64,000 bases of DNA from Kribbella aluminosa (GTDB lineage Bacteria > Actinomycetota > Actinomycetes > Propionibacteriales > Kribbellaceae). Below the pieces are notes generated by a model, which saw nothing but the letters and a program-made list of their open reading frames with translations, was not told where the DNA came from and ran no database searches. This document shows positions 7,578 to 15,529 of the stretch, piece by piece. The position numbers and the translations under genes are program-made. Each line of letters begins with the position of its first letter. Within the stretch, counting starts at the first letter, position 1. Location of the stretch: the NCBI RefSeq assembly GCF_017876295.1, contig NZ_JAGINT010000001.1, positions 4,340,001-4,404,000 on the forward strand, given 5' to 3'.

Positions 7578-10190
7578 CTACTTCTTCTGATACCCGTGAA
7601 TACGGGCCTTCCATCCCTTCAGCGTCTCGAGTGCCTTCTCGAGTTCTTCGATGGTCGGGGCCGTGTAGATGCGGTCCGGATGGTTGTCGTGTCGCCGCGC
7701 CCAGGCCGAGGTCTGTCCGTAGCACGTCTGGAACTCGTCGTTGTCGTTCTCATCGAAGAAGACCAGAGCTCTCAGCTTCCTCGGGTTGACCTCGAGCTTC
7801 ACCGGGTCGACTACGGCGCAAGCGACCTCGACGTTGATCATTCGCTCCCAGGTCTCTGACAGGTGGCCGGCGAACTCGGAAGCCCTTGCCTCGTACTCGA
7901 AGTCCAGGAGGTCCGGTTGGTCGCGCTTCAACGCCTGCAACTGGATGCTGAGGAAATGAATCCTGACGTTGACGTCCTTCGCCGTCCACGGATGCGACTC
8001 CACGCAGAACCCGGGCTTGGTTCCCCTCCGGGAGATTCCGCGGTCTGTCGTGGCCACGCCGTCAGCGCCGGCGAGCCGCTTGAGTTCCGCTACGAAGCTG
8101 ATGTCGTGGGTGAAGACCACGACCTGTCGATCTGCGGCAAGCTCGATGATTCGCTTGGCGACTCTGCCTCTATTTGCGTGGTCGAACGAGCTGACTGGGT
8201 CGTCAAGGACTACGGCCGACTTCGTTTGCTCGAACTGCAGCTCGGTGAAGAAACCCGCGAGGCCCAATGCGGTCTGCTCTCCCTCGCTCAGAACGTCTCG
8301 AATCGGCGGTGGCCTGGTGACGCCCTCGAATGCCGGCTTCAGGACGACGACTCCCTTGCTACTCCCAGCCTTACGCATAACAACTCGCTGTAGCCCGTAC
8401 CGCTCGACCTCCGTGGCGAACTGCGAAGCCACCGCGTCGGTGACGTAAGCCTCTGTCAGCTTCGAAGCCATCCGAGTTATTGAGCTCGTCTCTAGCGACC
8501 TGCGTGCATCGTCGAGACGGCGTCGCTCCTTGAGCCTCTCGACCTCGGCGTTGATCGCATCGGTCGCTTCAACCAGCGATCGTTGCCCTTCGAGCTCGGA
8601 GACATCTCTACGAAGGTCCGCGACGGTTTGCATGTAGCTAGTGGGGTCGATGCCCGCTGCCCGTAATTTCACCGACTCAGCATGCTGCTCAAGCTCACCG
8701 ATCGGTGGAGGCAATGGCAGGTCTGTCGAGGGCAGTGCGGAGCCTGCCAGGCCGTTCAAGAGGTCCTCGGCAGTTCCGTTCGCCGAGCCCAGCCAGTTGC
8801 TCACAGCGGTGGCCAGCGCGGGGATCGAGTCCGCAACTGCGGCCAGATCTGGTTGGAGGAGGTCTCGCAAGCGCCGCACCCATTCCAGTGGTTCGCGCTG
8901 ACCTACGACCGCCCGCTCAGCTGCGGCCGCATCGTGCTCCGTCCGGTTAGCCATGAACGCGCTGAAACTCTGCAGTCTGTCCGCACTGGACGGGGCTAAC
9001 TGCTGTTGACAGAGGACGCAGTGAGCCTCCACGCCAGTCACGGGGAACTGCTGGTCCCGGTACGCCTCGCTCTCGGAATAGCGTGCGGCCGCATCCCAGA
9101 GCGCCCGCCAAGCGCCGCTTCCAACTCCCCGAAGCGGTTCTGATTCGAAGGTTTGTTGAGACGCCAGTTCTGCTGCTCGCCGAAGATCGATGGCACGACG
9201 GAGTGTGTCTTCGATCGTCCGCCGAGCCGTTGAACCTACCCGGGCTTCGACCTCTCGGCAGTGACCGGCGAGGCGAACTAGAGCAGCCGCCAACGCTACC
9301 AATCGGTTCCGCTCACTCTCGGGGTTGCTCGCTTCCAGGCGAGCGAGCTCGCCCAGCTTGCCTGCGCGAGCGAGCTCGCCCAGCTTGCCTGCGAGTTGTT
9401 CGTCGAGCTCCTTGCTGGCGGTGGTAGCCATAGCTATCTGCTCGGCGGTTGTCTCGGCTGTCAAGGAGGCGATAAAGCCCGCTGCGGTCGTCTCAGGCGC
9501 AATCAAGGGCAGCGACCGTTGAACCCCGTCAACGACTGCCAGTCGCTGGCGCAGATCGTTGATGACTCGATCGGTGATCCTCGCGAGCACTTCCAGGAAG
9601 ACCAGCGCAGATGGGCGGTAAACCGCCTCGGACGCCAAGTCTACGTAGGCACGGCCGCAGACGGTGTCGTAGAAACGTACCTGAGCAAGCTCCGCGCTGA
9701 GCGCTTCTCCCATGCGCCAGACCTTTGTGGCGCCGCCGTCGACGTCGTAACCGACCTCCGCCTCCTGCGCCTTGTTTGCGTCCTGGTCGAAGACGTCGCG
9801 ATGGATCTCGACATCGATCCTGGCGTTGACCGATCGACGAAGCAGGCGTGCGTAGCCGGACTTCCCGCTGCCGTTGAAGCCGTAGACGATGGTCAGGCCG
9901 GTTGGCGCGAACTTCAGCCGCTCGCCGTCGGCGAGATTGTTGATGGCCGCACCGACACCGACCTCGCGCAGCAAGACCCGGCCGCCCGCCACCGCAGCTC
10001 CGGGAATATCGGTCGCCTTGACAGTAACGGTGGGGCCGACCTGTCGGTCAACCAGCGAGTCCGATATCTGCTTCACGGTCGTGTCGTCGGGTTGTACGCC
10101 TTTGCACATCTCGGCGACCAGTCGCTGTTGCCAGACCGGTCGGTCGGCCAGCCAGTTCGCCAGATCTTCCTCGATTGTCACGGTTGCCAT
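7578..10190 (-). CDS. AAA_13-family ATPase with zinc-hook-like motif and HEPN-like C-terminus (candidate antiphage anticodon nuclease)
   Basis: 870 residues. The Walker A GFNGSGKSGYARLL begins near residue 104. A long coiled, SMC-like middle carries HCVLCQQQL near residue 390, a CxxC like the zinc hook of RloC. The ABC signature LSEGEQTALG lies near 630, Walker B and D-loop SAVVLDDPVSSFDH near 660, and VVFTHDISF (H-loop) near 690. The last 170 residues include WARRHDNHPDR near 830, giving an R-x4-H as in HEPN ribonucleases. PrrC and RloC, the known tRNA-cleaving defence proteins, share the AAA_13 ATPase and a C-terminal nuclease. The assignment to that group, rather than a nuclease-free relative, is inference. 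An AGKLGELAR unit is duplicated around residue 270. The gene ends at a hairpin and lies in the integrative element. Confidence 0.75.
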   Translation of the reverse strand: MATVTIEEDLANWLADRPVWQQRLVAEMCKGVQPDDTTVKQISDSLVDRQVGPTVTVKATDIPGAAVAGGRVLLREVGVGAAINNLADGERLKFAPTGLTIVYGFNGSGKSGYARLLRRSVNARIDVEIHRDVFDQDANKAQEAEVGYDVDGGATKVWRMGEALSAELAQVRFYDTVCGRAYVDLASEAVYRPSALVFLEVLARITDRVINDLRQRLAVVDGVQRSLPLIAPETTAAGFIASLTAETTAEQIAMATTASKELDEQLAGKLGELARAGKLGELARLEASNPESERNRLVALAAALVRLAGHCREVEARVGSTARRTIEDTLRRAIDLRRAAELASQQTFESEPLRGVGSGAWRALWDAAARYSESEAYRDQQFPVTGVEAHCVLCQQQLAPSSADRLQSFSAFMANRTEHDAAAAERAVVGQREPLEWVRRLRDLLQPDLAAVADSIPALATAVSNWLGSANGTAEDLLNGLAGSALPSTDLPLPPPIGELEQHAESVKLRAAGIDPTSYMQTVADLRRDVSELEGQRSLVEATDAINAEVERLKERRRLDDARRSLETSSITRMASKLTEAYVTDAVASQFATEVERYGLQRVVMRKAGSSKGVVVLKPAFEGVTRPPPIRDVLSEGEQTALGLAGFFTELQFEQTKSAVVLDDPVSSFDHANRGRVAKRIIELAADRQVVVFTHDISFVAELKRLAGADGVATTDRGISRRGTKPGFCVESHPWTAKDVNVRIHFLSIQLQALKRDQPDLLDFEYEARASEFAGHLSETWERMINVEVACAVVDPVKLEVNPRKLRALVFFDENDNDEFQTCYGQTSAWARRHDNHPDRIYTAPTIEELEKALETLKGWKARIHGYQKK
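9339..9392 (-). repeat. 27-bp tandem duplication inside the ATPase gene
   Basis: Two identical adjacent 27-bp copies (9339-9365, 9366-9392), in frame, duplicating nine residues (AGKLGELAR) of the coiled-coil region. It is a recent duplication that keeps the heptad character. Confidence 0.85.
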
Positions 10191-10546
10191 CCCCTATCCG
10201 GGCATGGCAAAGAGACCCTGCAACGGATCATGGTTCCCCCCACGATCAACTTTCCCCAGACGACTAACGTCGCCTACTCCCCGTAGCGGAGTATGCCCGT
10301 CGTGATCCCAGCTGCCAAGGTCTTCGCTGACATTTCAGCCGGTTTGCCCGCTCTGCTCGTCGGCGTGGACGAACTAAGCGAGCGGACACCGCGCCGTCAG
10401 GAAGCTACATAGTGTGAGGGCCTTTCGACGAGGGATTCGGGACGGCACGCCGAAGACCGGCACACCGGCACACATCTTGCATGCGAGGCGTGTCAGCGAT
10501 CTGCAACGAGTATTCGGCTCTGTCGTGGGACGCACGTTGAGCATGT
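10191..10546. other. Divergent intergenic region of the element
   Basis: Lies between the ATPase start and the zinc-ribbon gene start, so it should hold both promoters. A 39-codon plus-strand frame (10293-10412, MPVVIPAAKVFADISAGLPA...) has a GGAG only one base from its ATG and is not convincing as a gene. I see no clear operator. Confidence 0.4.
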
Positions 10547-10885
10547 GTGGACGACCTCCCACCCCCGTTCGGGCGCGATCTGACCGCACGCCAGCACGTC
10601 TGCGAGCACTGCGGCGACGCCTACACCGCGGCCAGATCCGACCAGCGCTTCTGCTCAGATTCCTGCCGCCTCCGGAACTGGCGACGCCGCCGACGAGTGT
10701 TGTCAGCAGAGGCAATCGAGGCTGAACACGTCACCGTGCTCCTCGCAGAAGTCGACCGATTGCGGCACCAAGTCGCGGAGCTCCAGCAGTCCAACGCAGC
10801 GCTCCGGGAGGCACTTTCCGAGGCGCAGAAGGCCTTCATCACCGAGGTGCCGTGGCCTCGGCGGGCACATGGATCTTGGAGATGA
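10547..10885 (+). CDS. Small zinc-ribbon protein with C-terminal coiled coil
   Basis: 112 residues from a GTG start. Residues 19-41 contain CEHCGDAYTAARSDQRFC followed by SDSC, a four-cysteine zinc ribbon. A basic RNWRRRRR patch follows, then a heptad-rich coiled coil (LLAEVDRLRHQVAELQQSNA). The layout (zinc ribbon, Arg patch, coiled coil) fits a small DNA-binding protein of phages and mobile elements. It starts a plus-strand run of genes in the element. The frame is open upstream of the GTG, so the start is uncertain. Function unknown. Confidence 0.65.
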   Translation: MDDLPPPFGRDLTARQHVCEHCGDAYTAARSDQRFCSDSCRLRNWRRRRRVLSAEAIEAEHVTVLLAEVDRLRHQVAELQQSNAALREALSEAQKAFITEVPWPRRAHGSWR

Positions 10886-11124
10886 AGTCGCCTCCAAAGC
10901 CGCCGAGCTACGAGCGCTGGTTCCGTTCTGCCTTTGCGACTTGTGAAGCTGTTCGGGTCCAGCCAGATCTGCGTGCGTTGGCTCATCAAACCGAGCGACG
11001 CGCGACGGTTCGGATGAAGCGGCGGAGCCACCGGCGACGGCAGACTTGGAGTGGCTCGATACGTCCACAGCACAGGGACGGCACACACGCGACCGCCTCG
11101 GGGCCGCACGATCATCAGAGGTAG
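10852..11124 (+). CDS. Possible small basic protein overlapping the zinc-ribbon gene
   Basis: A 90-codon frame from GTG at 10852, preceded by GAGG, overlaps the end of the zinc-ribbon gene and stops 10 bases before the exonuclease start, which would allow translational coupling. The first half (PPSYERWFRSAFATCEAVRV) reads like protein; the second half is very Arg/His-rich. Codon bias is mixed. It may be real, decayed or a chance frame. Confidence 0.3.
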   Translation: MASAGTWILEMKSPPKPPSYERWFRSAFATCEAVRVQPDLRALAHQTERRATVRMKRRSHRRRQTWSGSIRPQHRDGTHATASGPHDHQR

Positions 11125-11134
11125 GTGACAAGGG

Positions 11135-11752
11135 ATGGAGCAACCTACCGACCGGACGGCTGTCGACTACGCCGTTGACGACGTCGAGGGCGACGGGCAG
11201 CGGCCACCGGATCTGGTTGAGATCTCGATTGTTGCGATCAAGGGCGGCTTGGTCGGCCAACCGCGGAGCTGGTTGGTTCGCCCACCTCGGCCGATCACTC
11301 CGATGGTGCAACGGTTCCACAAGATCACGGACGACCAGCTCGTAAACGCTCCGACGGTTGCCGGCATCGAAGCCGAACTACGCCAGGCGCTGAACAACAA
11401 GGTATTCGTTGCCCACAACGCCAGCGTCGATCTCGGAGTGCTCGGCCGCGAAATGCCGGACCTCGAACCCGCTCGCGTCGTGGACACTCTCAAGCTCGCG
11501 AGACGACTACTACCGGGTCGCGACTCGTACAAGCTCGGGGCGCTTGTCGATGCGTTCGGGCTAGCCAGAGGCCTTCCAACCGACCTGGTGCCGCACCGCG
11601 CGACCTACGACGCGCTGGTCTGCGCCCGGCTCCTGTCGCACTTGGCGACGCTTCCCGGCCGCCAGCCGCTCACACTCGCCGAACTGCTGGATGCCACAGC
11701 CGGCAAAGCCGCAACAGGTACCACGGCGGATGAGGCCGCCACACTCTTCTGA
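11135..11752 (+). CDS. DEDDh 3'-5' exonuclease (DnaQ-like)
   Basis: 205 residues. The three exonuclease motifs are visible. Exo I is AVDDVEGDG near residue 14 (D-x-E); Exo II is FVAHNASVDLGVLG near 92, including the metal-binding Asp; Exo III is PHRATYDALVCARLL near 150, with the H-x4-D of the DEDDh class. This is the fold of the DNA polymerase III epsilon proofreading subunit and of stand-alone exonucleases. The protein has no polymerase-binding tail, so it is probably a stand-alone nuclease. The ATG at 11135 has an upstream purine-rich GAGGTAGGTGACAAGGG. It lies on the integrative element; a role in element maintenance or defence is only suggested by context. Confidence 0.8.
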   Translation: MEQPTDRTAVDYAVDDVEGDGQRPPDLVEISIVAIKGGLVGQPRSWLVRPPRPITPMVQRFHKITDDQLVNAPTVAGIEAELRQALNNKVFVAHNASVDLGVLGREMPDLEPARVVDTLKLARRLLPGRDSYKLGALVDAFGLARGLPTDLVPHRATYDALVCARLLSHLATLPGRQPLTLAELLDATAGKAATGTTADEAATLF

Positions 11753-12371
11753 GCCGCTACAACTGCTACCTGGAGCGGTGGCACAGTTCATTGGAGCCCG
11801 AGAGTGGCCAGCCGGTGCGCGTCGACGCCAAGGATGTCCGGGCGATTGCGAAGGTCTGTGATGACGCTATTGACCAGTACTAGGTCCCGGATGGGCCGGA
11901 GGGTTGGCCACTGGGAAGGATAGTTACGTCTAGGCCGCAGGTCGTGTCTAGGGCTTGATGGTGTCGCATCGCGCCGAAGCGAACGGCGTTGATGGCGGCT
12001 ACGCCTAGGGCGTCGACGAGTTGGCCGATGCTGGCATGATCACAGGTCGTCGAGCCACTCGGTGCCTGTCACGTCCCTGTGCGGGCCGCGGTGATATCCC
12101 AGGATGCATGCGTCGTCAGTGCGCGGGTTTCGGCCGTCGCAGTCCATTTCCTGTGCTGAGCGGAGTACCGGCCACTCGAGCGCCGGCTTCCTGGTCAGAT
12201 CCACTTGCCCGTCCTCTCATCACAGCTGCTGCTTGGAGCGGCCAGGGCGACAGGGCAGGGGAATCACACACCGCCCGATGCGCGCTCGGAGCTCTCCCGC
12301 CGCCCTGACCGTGGTTAGACAGTAGAAGTTCAGAGGACGCGAGAACTACGAACTTGCACGACCTTGCACGA
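11753..12371. other. Decayed region of the element
   Basis: No intact gene supported. Coding-like remnants: on the plus strand, 11755-11883 (RYNCYLERWHSSLEPESGQP..., ends with TAG); on the minus strand, about 11890-12060 (QLVDALGVAAINAVRFGAMR...). Neither has a start with a ribosome binding site. At 12354-12370 there are two direct copies of CTTGCACGA just after the XRE gene's stop. Confidence 0.35.
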
Positions 12372-13226
12372 CTATTCCAATGCCTCGAGGGCAGAAGCGA
12401 TCAAGCGTCTTGCGGGGGCTCCGACGACGGCGATCTTGGATAGGCGGGCGAAGGCATCGGCGTACATCGCGACCTCGCCAGGCTGGGTGATGGTTAGGTA
12501 GCCGGAAATCAGTTCGACGTTGACCTGGGCGTCGTCGAAGATCCAGAAGTCCTCGACCGGAGGCATGGCGGTGCGGTCCGCGCCTAGGGGCAGGATGCCG
12601 AGGGAGACCGACGGGAGCTCGCTGACGGTGAGTAGATAGCCGAGTTGGCCGGCCATGACGTCGGTGTCACCGATGATGTTTCGGAGTACGGCTTCCTCCA
12701 CGAGGACGGCGAACGTGCGGTCCTTCTGGTGGAGCAGTTTGAGGCGTTCGTTGCGCACCTTGACGGCATCTTCGACGTCGTCCGGGAGGCCGCGGCGGGC
12801 CGCCGTACCGCGGAGGAGAGCGCGGGTGTAGCTCTCAGTTTGTACTGCGCCGGGGATGAGCCACGGCGAGTACGTGCGGAAGCGTCGGGTGCGTTGCCAC
12901 AGCGGCATGACGGACTCGTGGGCGCGTCGAAGGCCACCGCGTTCCATCCGCTTCCATTGGACGAACATGCCCTCGATCGCCTCCAGCGAAGCGACGAGAT
13001 CTGCGGTCTGGTCTGAAGCCCGGCACCGCGTGGCCCACAGACGAATGTCTTCGGCAGACGGTGAGGTCTTGCCGTTCTCGATACGAGATACCTTCGACTC
13101 GTGCCAGCCGCATGATGACGCGAGCGCCCGTGCGGTGAGACCGGCAGTCTTCCGGATCTCACCGAGACGGGCACCGAAGTCGCGTTTGGCCTTCTGGGCG
13201 TTCGAGAAGGCGGGTGGTGTCGGCAA
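12372..13226 (-). CDS. XRE-family regulator with DUF5753 sensor-like domain
   Basis: 284 residues. Residues 15-70 form a helix-turn-helix (LGEIRKTAGLTARALASSCG, then WHESKVSRIENGKTSPSAED). The remainder is a DUF5753 domain (PWLIPGAVQTESYTRALL, and VLRNIIGDTDVMAGQLGYLL). This architecture is abundant in actinomycetes, where such regulators are paired with small DUF397 or DUF6879 partners and affect development or element functions. The start is a TTG at 13226 with GAGG about 10 bases upstream. It is the third gene of a minus-strand set from 13971 and lies 18 bases after the DUF6879 stop. It probably binds the TTGCA-type repeats near 13991. Confidence 0.85.
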   Translation of the reverse strand: MPTPPAFSNAQKAKRDFGARLGEIRKTAGLTARALASSCGWHESKVSRIENGKTSPSAEDIRLWATRCRASDQTADLVASLEAIEGMFVQWKRMERGGLRRAHESVMPLWQRTRRFRTYSPWLIPGAVQTESYTRALLRGTAARRGLPDDVEDAVKVRNERLKLLHQKDRTFAVLVEEAVLRNIIGDTDVMAGQLGYLLTVSELPSVSLGILPLGADRTAMPPVEDFWIFDDAQVNVELISGYLTITQPGEVAMYADAFARLSKIAVVGAPARRLIASALEALE

Positions 13227-13244
13227 CGGTTTACAGGCCTCGTG

Positions 13245-13757
13245 TCAGCTCGGTTGGTACTCCTTGTGCGGGATCGCGCGATCCCACGCAGCCTCGAATG
13301 CTGCTACGCACAACTTAGCCAGATCGGGATCGTCAGAGCGCTCATCACCCACCCAGGTCCCATTGCCGTCGCAGAAATTCCACAGGACAGTCTGCTCGTC
13401 GAACACCCAGAAATCGTTCGGTGGAACCAGCAGACCGGCCGTCTGTCGTCGTGGCAGCCATCGCACCTGCTCGCCGGCCGCGACGTTGTGTGGCTCAGTG
13501 ACGTCGTACTCGAACTGCACGTACTCACTGATCGGCTCCGACACGATGCGAGTACGCCGCACCTCGACACCTCTACCGGTCGTGCTACGCACCAAGTCAT
13601 GAAACGTCTTCCAACGGACAGCGGGATCGAAGTGGTTGCCCGCTTTCCACTCGTTCCAGTCGGGGTCTTCCGGTTCGTACAGATCCCGGGTCTCAAGATG
13701 AAGCGCGCTGCGCTGAGCGGAGCGGAACAGTTCGAACGCGAGAGGTTCAGCTGTCAC
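13245..13757 (-). CDS. DUF6879 family protein
   Basis: 170 residues, with the family's typical pieces FELFRSAQRSALHLETRDLY, SEYVQFEYDVTEPHNVAAGE, WLPRR and PPNDFWVFD. DUF6879 proteins are usually encoded next to XRE/DUF5753 regulators, as here, and are thought to act as their partners; the biochemical role is not established. The gene overlaps the preceding 74-residue gene by 11 bases, so the three are a single transcriptional unit. The ATG at 13757 falls within the upstream gene's last codons, consistent with coupling. Confidence 0.85.
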   Translation of the reverse strand: MTAEPLAFELFRSAQRSALHLETRDLYEPEDPDWNEWKAGNHFDPAVRWKTFHDLVRSTTGRGVEVRRTRIVSEPISEYVQFEYDVTEPHNVAAGEQVRWLPRRQTAGLLVPPNDFWVFDEQTVLWNFCDGNGTWVGDERSDDPDLAKLCVAAFEAAWDRAIPHKEYQPS

Positions 13758-13971
13758 CCATTGCTCCTCTCAGGACCGACGCCATTCGAGCGGGGATCCG
13801 CACCACCGTCTCGTTCTCTTGCACGGGCGCTGTGGCGTTGACCTCGGCCATCGTCTCAGGGTCGAGCCTGAATCCCTGGATCACGATGCTGTCGTCGGCC
13901 TCGTCGACCCAGACCGTCGGGCAGTTCGTGTTCGGGCACGGGTTGTCCGTGCCGATATAGCGCAGTGCCAT
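13747..13971 (-). CDS. 74-residue hypothetical protein of the XRE/DUF6879 module
   Basis: Begins MALRYIGTDNPCPNTNCPTV, with a CPNTNC pair of cysteines, and continues WVDEADDSIVIQGFRLDPET. Small proteins with this opening commonly precede DUF6879 genes in Streptomyces and relatives. It is the first gene of the module and starts 209 bases from the divergent integrase. No ribosome binding site is obvious, so translation may be leaderless. Function unknown, probably regulatory. Confidence 0.7.
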   Translation of the reverse strand: MALRYIGTDNPCPNTNCPTVWVDEADDSIVIQGFRLDPETMAEVNATAPVQENETVVRIPARMASVLRGAMGDS

Positions 13972-13990
13972 GTGTCTACTCCGTCCGCGA

Positions 13991-14054
13991 GCTTGCATGG
14001 ACTTGCAGGATAGACGGGATGGTGTCAGATGCGAAGAGCAACTGGCGCTTCGCA
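13991..14054. promoter_or_regulatory. Probable control region of the XRE module and integrase
   Basis: Two TTGCA-type repeats (GCTTGCATGGACTTGCAGG, 13991-14009) lie about 20 bases upstream of the module's first start codon. A 7-bp inverted repeat (TGCGAAG 14030-14036 / CTTCGCA 14048-14054) sits in the same divergent region. The CTTGCA core recurs near 12354-12370. These are candidate sites for the XRE protein. Confidence 0.4.
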
Positions 14055-14179
14055 CACCGCAGGCACGATGGAACGCGGAGGCGTCCCTGCGAGTTGCCGT
14101 CGTACGCCGCCTTGGATGTCGAATCCCTCCGCGCTCCGCACGTTGAGCTGCCGCACATCGGCGACGGGCGGAGGCGGCA

Positions 14180-15516
14180 ATGGCGTACGTGAAGGATCAG
14201 TGGACTCGGGGCGTGAAGCAGGCGGACGGGTCGACGGTACGGGTTCGGACTTCCAGGTGGAGACACGGTAAGCGGTGGCTGGCGGGGTGGATTGATCCCG
14301 AAGGGCGGGAGCGGACCAAGGCATTCTCTACGAAGGCTCCGGCGGAGCGGCATGCGAATGCTATGGAGACGGATCGGGAGCATGGGGAGTACATCGATCC
14401 GGAGGCTGGGAAGGTTCGGTTTGGGGAGGTTGCGGAGCGGTGGCTGGCTTCGCGGGTGGTGGATCCGGCATCCGTGATTCGGTACGAGCCGTCGCTGCGG
14501 TTGCATGTGGATCCGGTGTTTGGGCTGCGGCAGTTGCGGACGATCAAGTCGTCGGAGATTGCGGCTTGGATTGCTGATCTGGATTCTCGGTTCGGGCCGT
14601 CTACTGCGCGTACGGCGTACCTCGTGTTGCATGGAACGCTGGAGATTGCGGTCGATGACGAGGCCATCAAGAAGAACCCCGCTAAGGGCCGGGCGGTCAA
14701 GGTGCCGGCGGAGAAGAGCGGGAGGACGGTTGCCTGGAGCGACGATGCGGTGTGCCGGATCGTTGAGGGGCACGCGCCGGAGTACCGCCCGATCGCCTCC
14801 GTCGGAGCGGCCTGTGGGCTGCGGCAGGGTGAGTTGTTCGGGCTGGCGGAGGAGGACATCGACTTCGACGAGATGGTCATCCACGTTCGGCGGCAGGTGA
14901 AGACGCTTGGGCGGGAGTTCGTGTTCGCGTGCGGAAGAACGACACCGAACGGACGATGCCGATGTCCGGCGGGACGGCGTTGATCCTGACGGAGAACATC
15001 AAAGCGAACAAGCCACGCCCGTACACGTTGCCCTGGGAGAAGACGGACGGAGAGCCGCGGACGGTGAAGCTTCTGTTCAGGTGGACCGATGGCAAGCACA
15101 TTCGTGCTCGGACGTACGACGAGCTGGTCTGGAAGCCGGCGTTGTACTACGCGGGCGTGATTGCGGAGCCGAAGACGGACCGACGCGGTCGACGACAGTA
15201 TGCGTCTAGCCGCGAGAACGGCATGCACGCGCTGCGGCACTACTTCGCGAGTATCACTCTCGCAGATGGGGTCAACATCAAGGAGCTGGCTGAGTACCTA
15301 GGCCACAGCAACCCGGGTTTCACGCTGAGGCTGTACACCCACATGCTGCCGTCATCACATGAGCGTGCGCGAAAGGCCGTCGACTCCAGGCTCGCCAAGC
15401 TCTTCTCTCTGAAATCTCACGGAACAGTCACGGAGCAGGCCGCCGTACGCTCCCCCACTGCCTCCTGGGAGCCGGACGACGGCCTGTACCCCGACCAACC
15501 TCAAATCAGTCTCTGA
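14180..15516 (+). pseudogene. Tyrosine integrase of the element, one-base frameshift
   Basis: Frame one starts at ATG 14180 and carries an N-terminal arm-binding and core-binding region (VKDQWTRGVKQADGSTVRVR, and FGEVAERWLASRVVD) and the first catalytic Arg in ACGLRQGELFGL. At about 14929 the frame breaks; a C appears to be missing between GCG and TGCGG. The rest continues in another frame to 15516 with HALRHYFASI (H-x-x-R), LGHSNPGFT (His) and LYTHML (Tyr). All catalytic residues of the family are therefore present if the frame is restored, giving about 445 residues. The gene ends 14 bases from the dehydrogenase stop and 59 bases from attR. It is either an inactivated integrase or a sequence error. 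Confidence 0.85.
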
Positions 15517-15522
15517 CCTGCA
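15504..15522. repeat. Subterminal repeat of the element, right copy
   Basis: Partner of 6391-6409 (17 of 19 identical). It spans the stop codon of the integrase and lies 54 bases inside attR. Confidence 0.45.
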
Positions 15523-15529
15523 CAAACGC

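Noticed and set aside
6990..10190. Possible restriction-modification or type II toxin-antitoxin locus
   Set aside because: No methyltransferase motif or restriction endonuclease fold is visible, and the 83-residue protein is not adjacent enough or similar to a known antitoxin.
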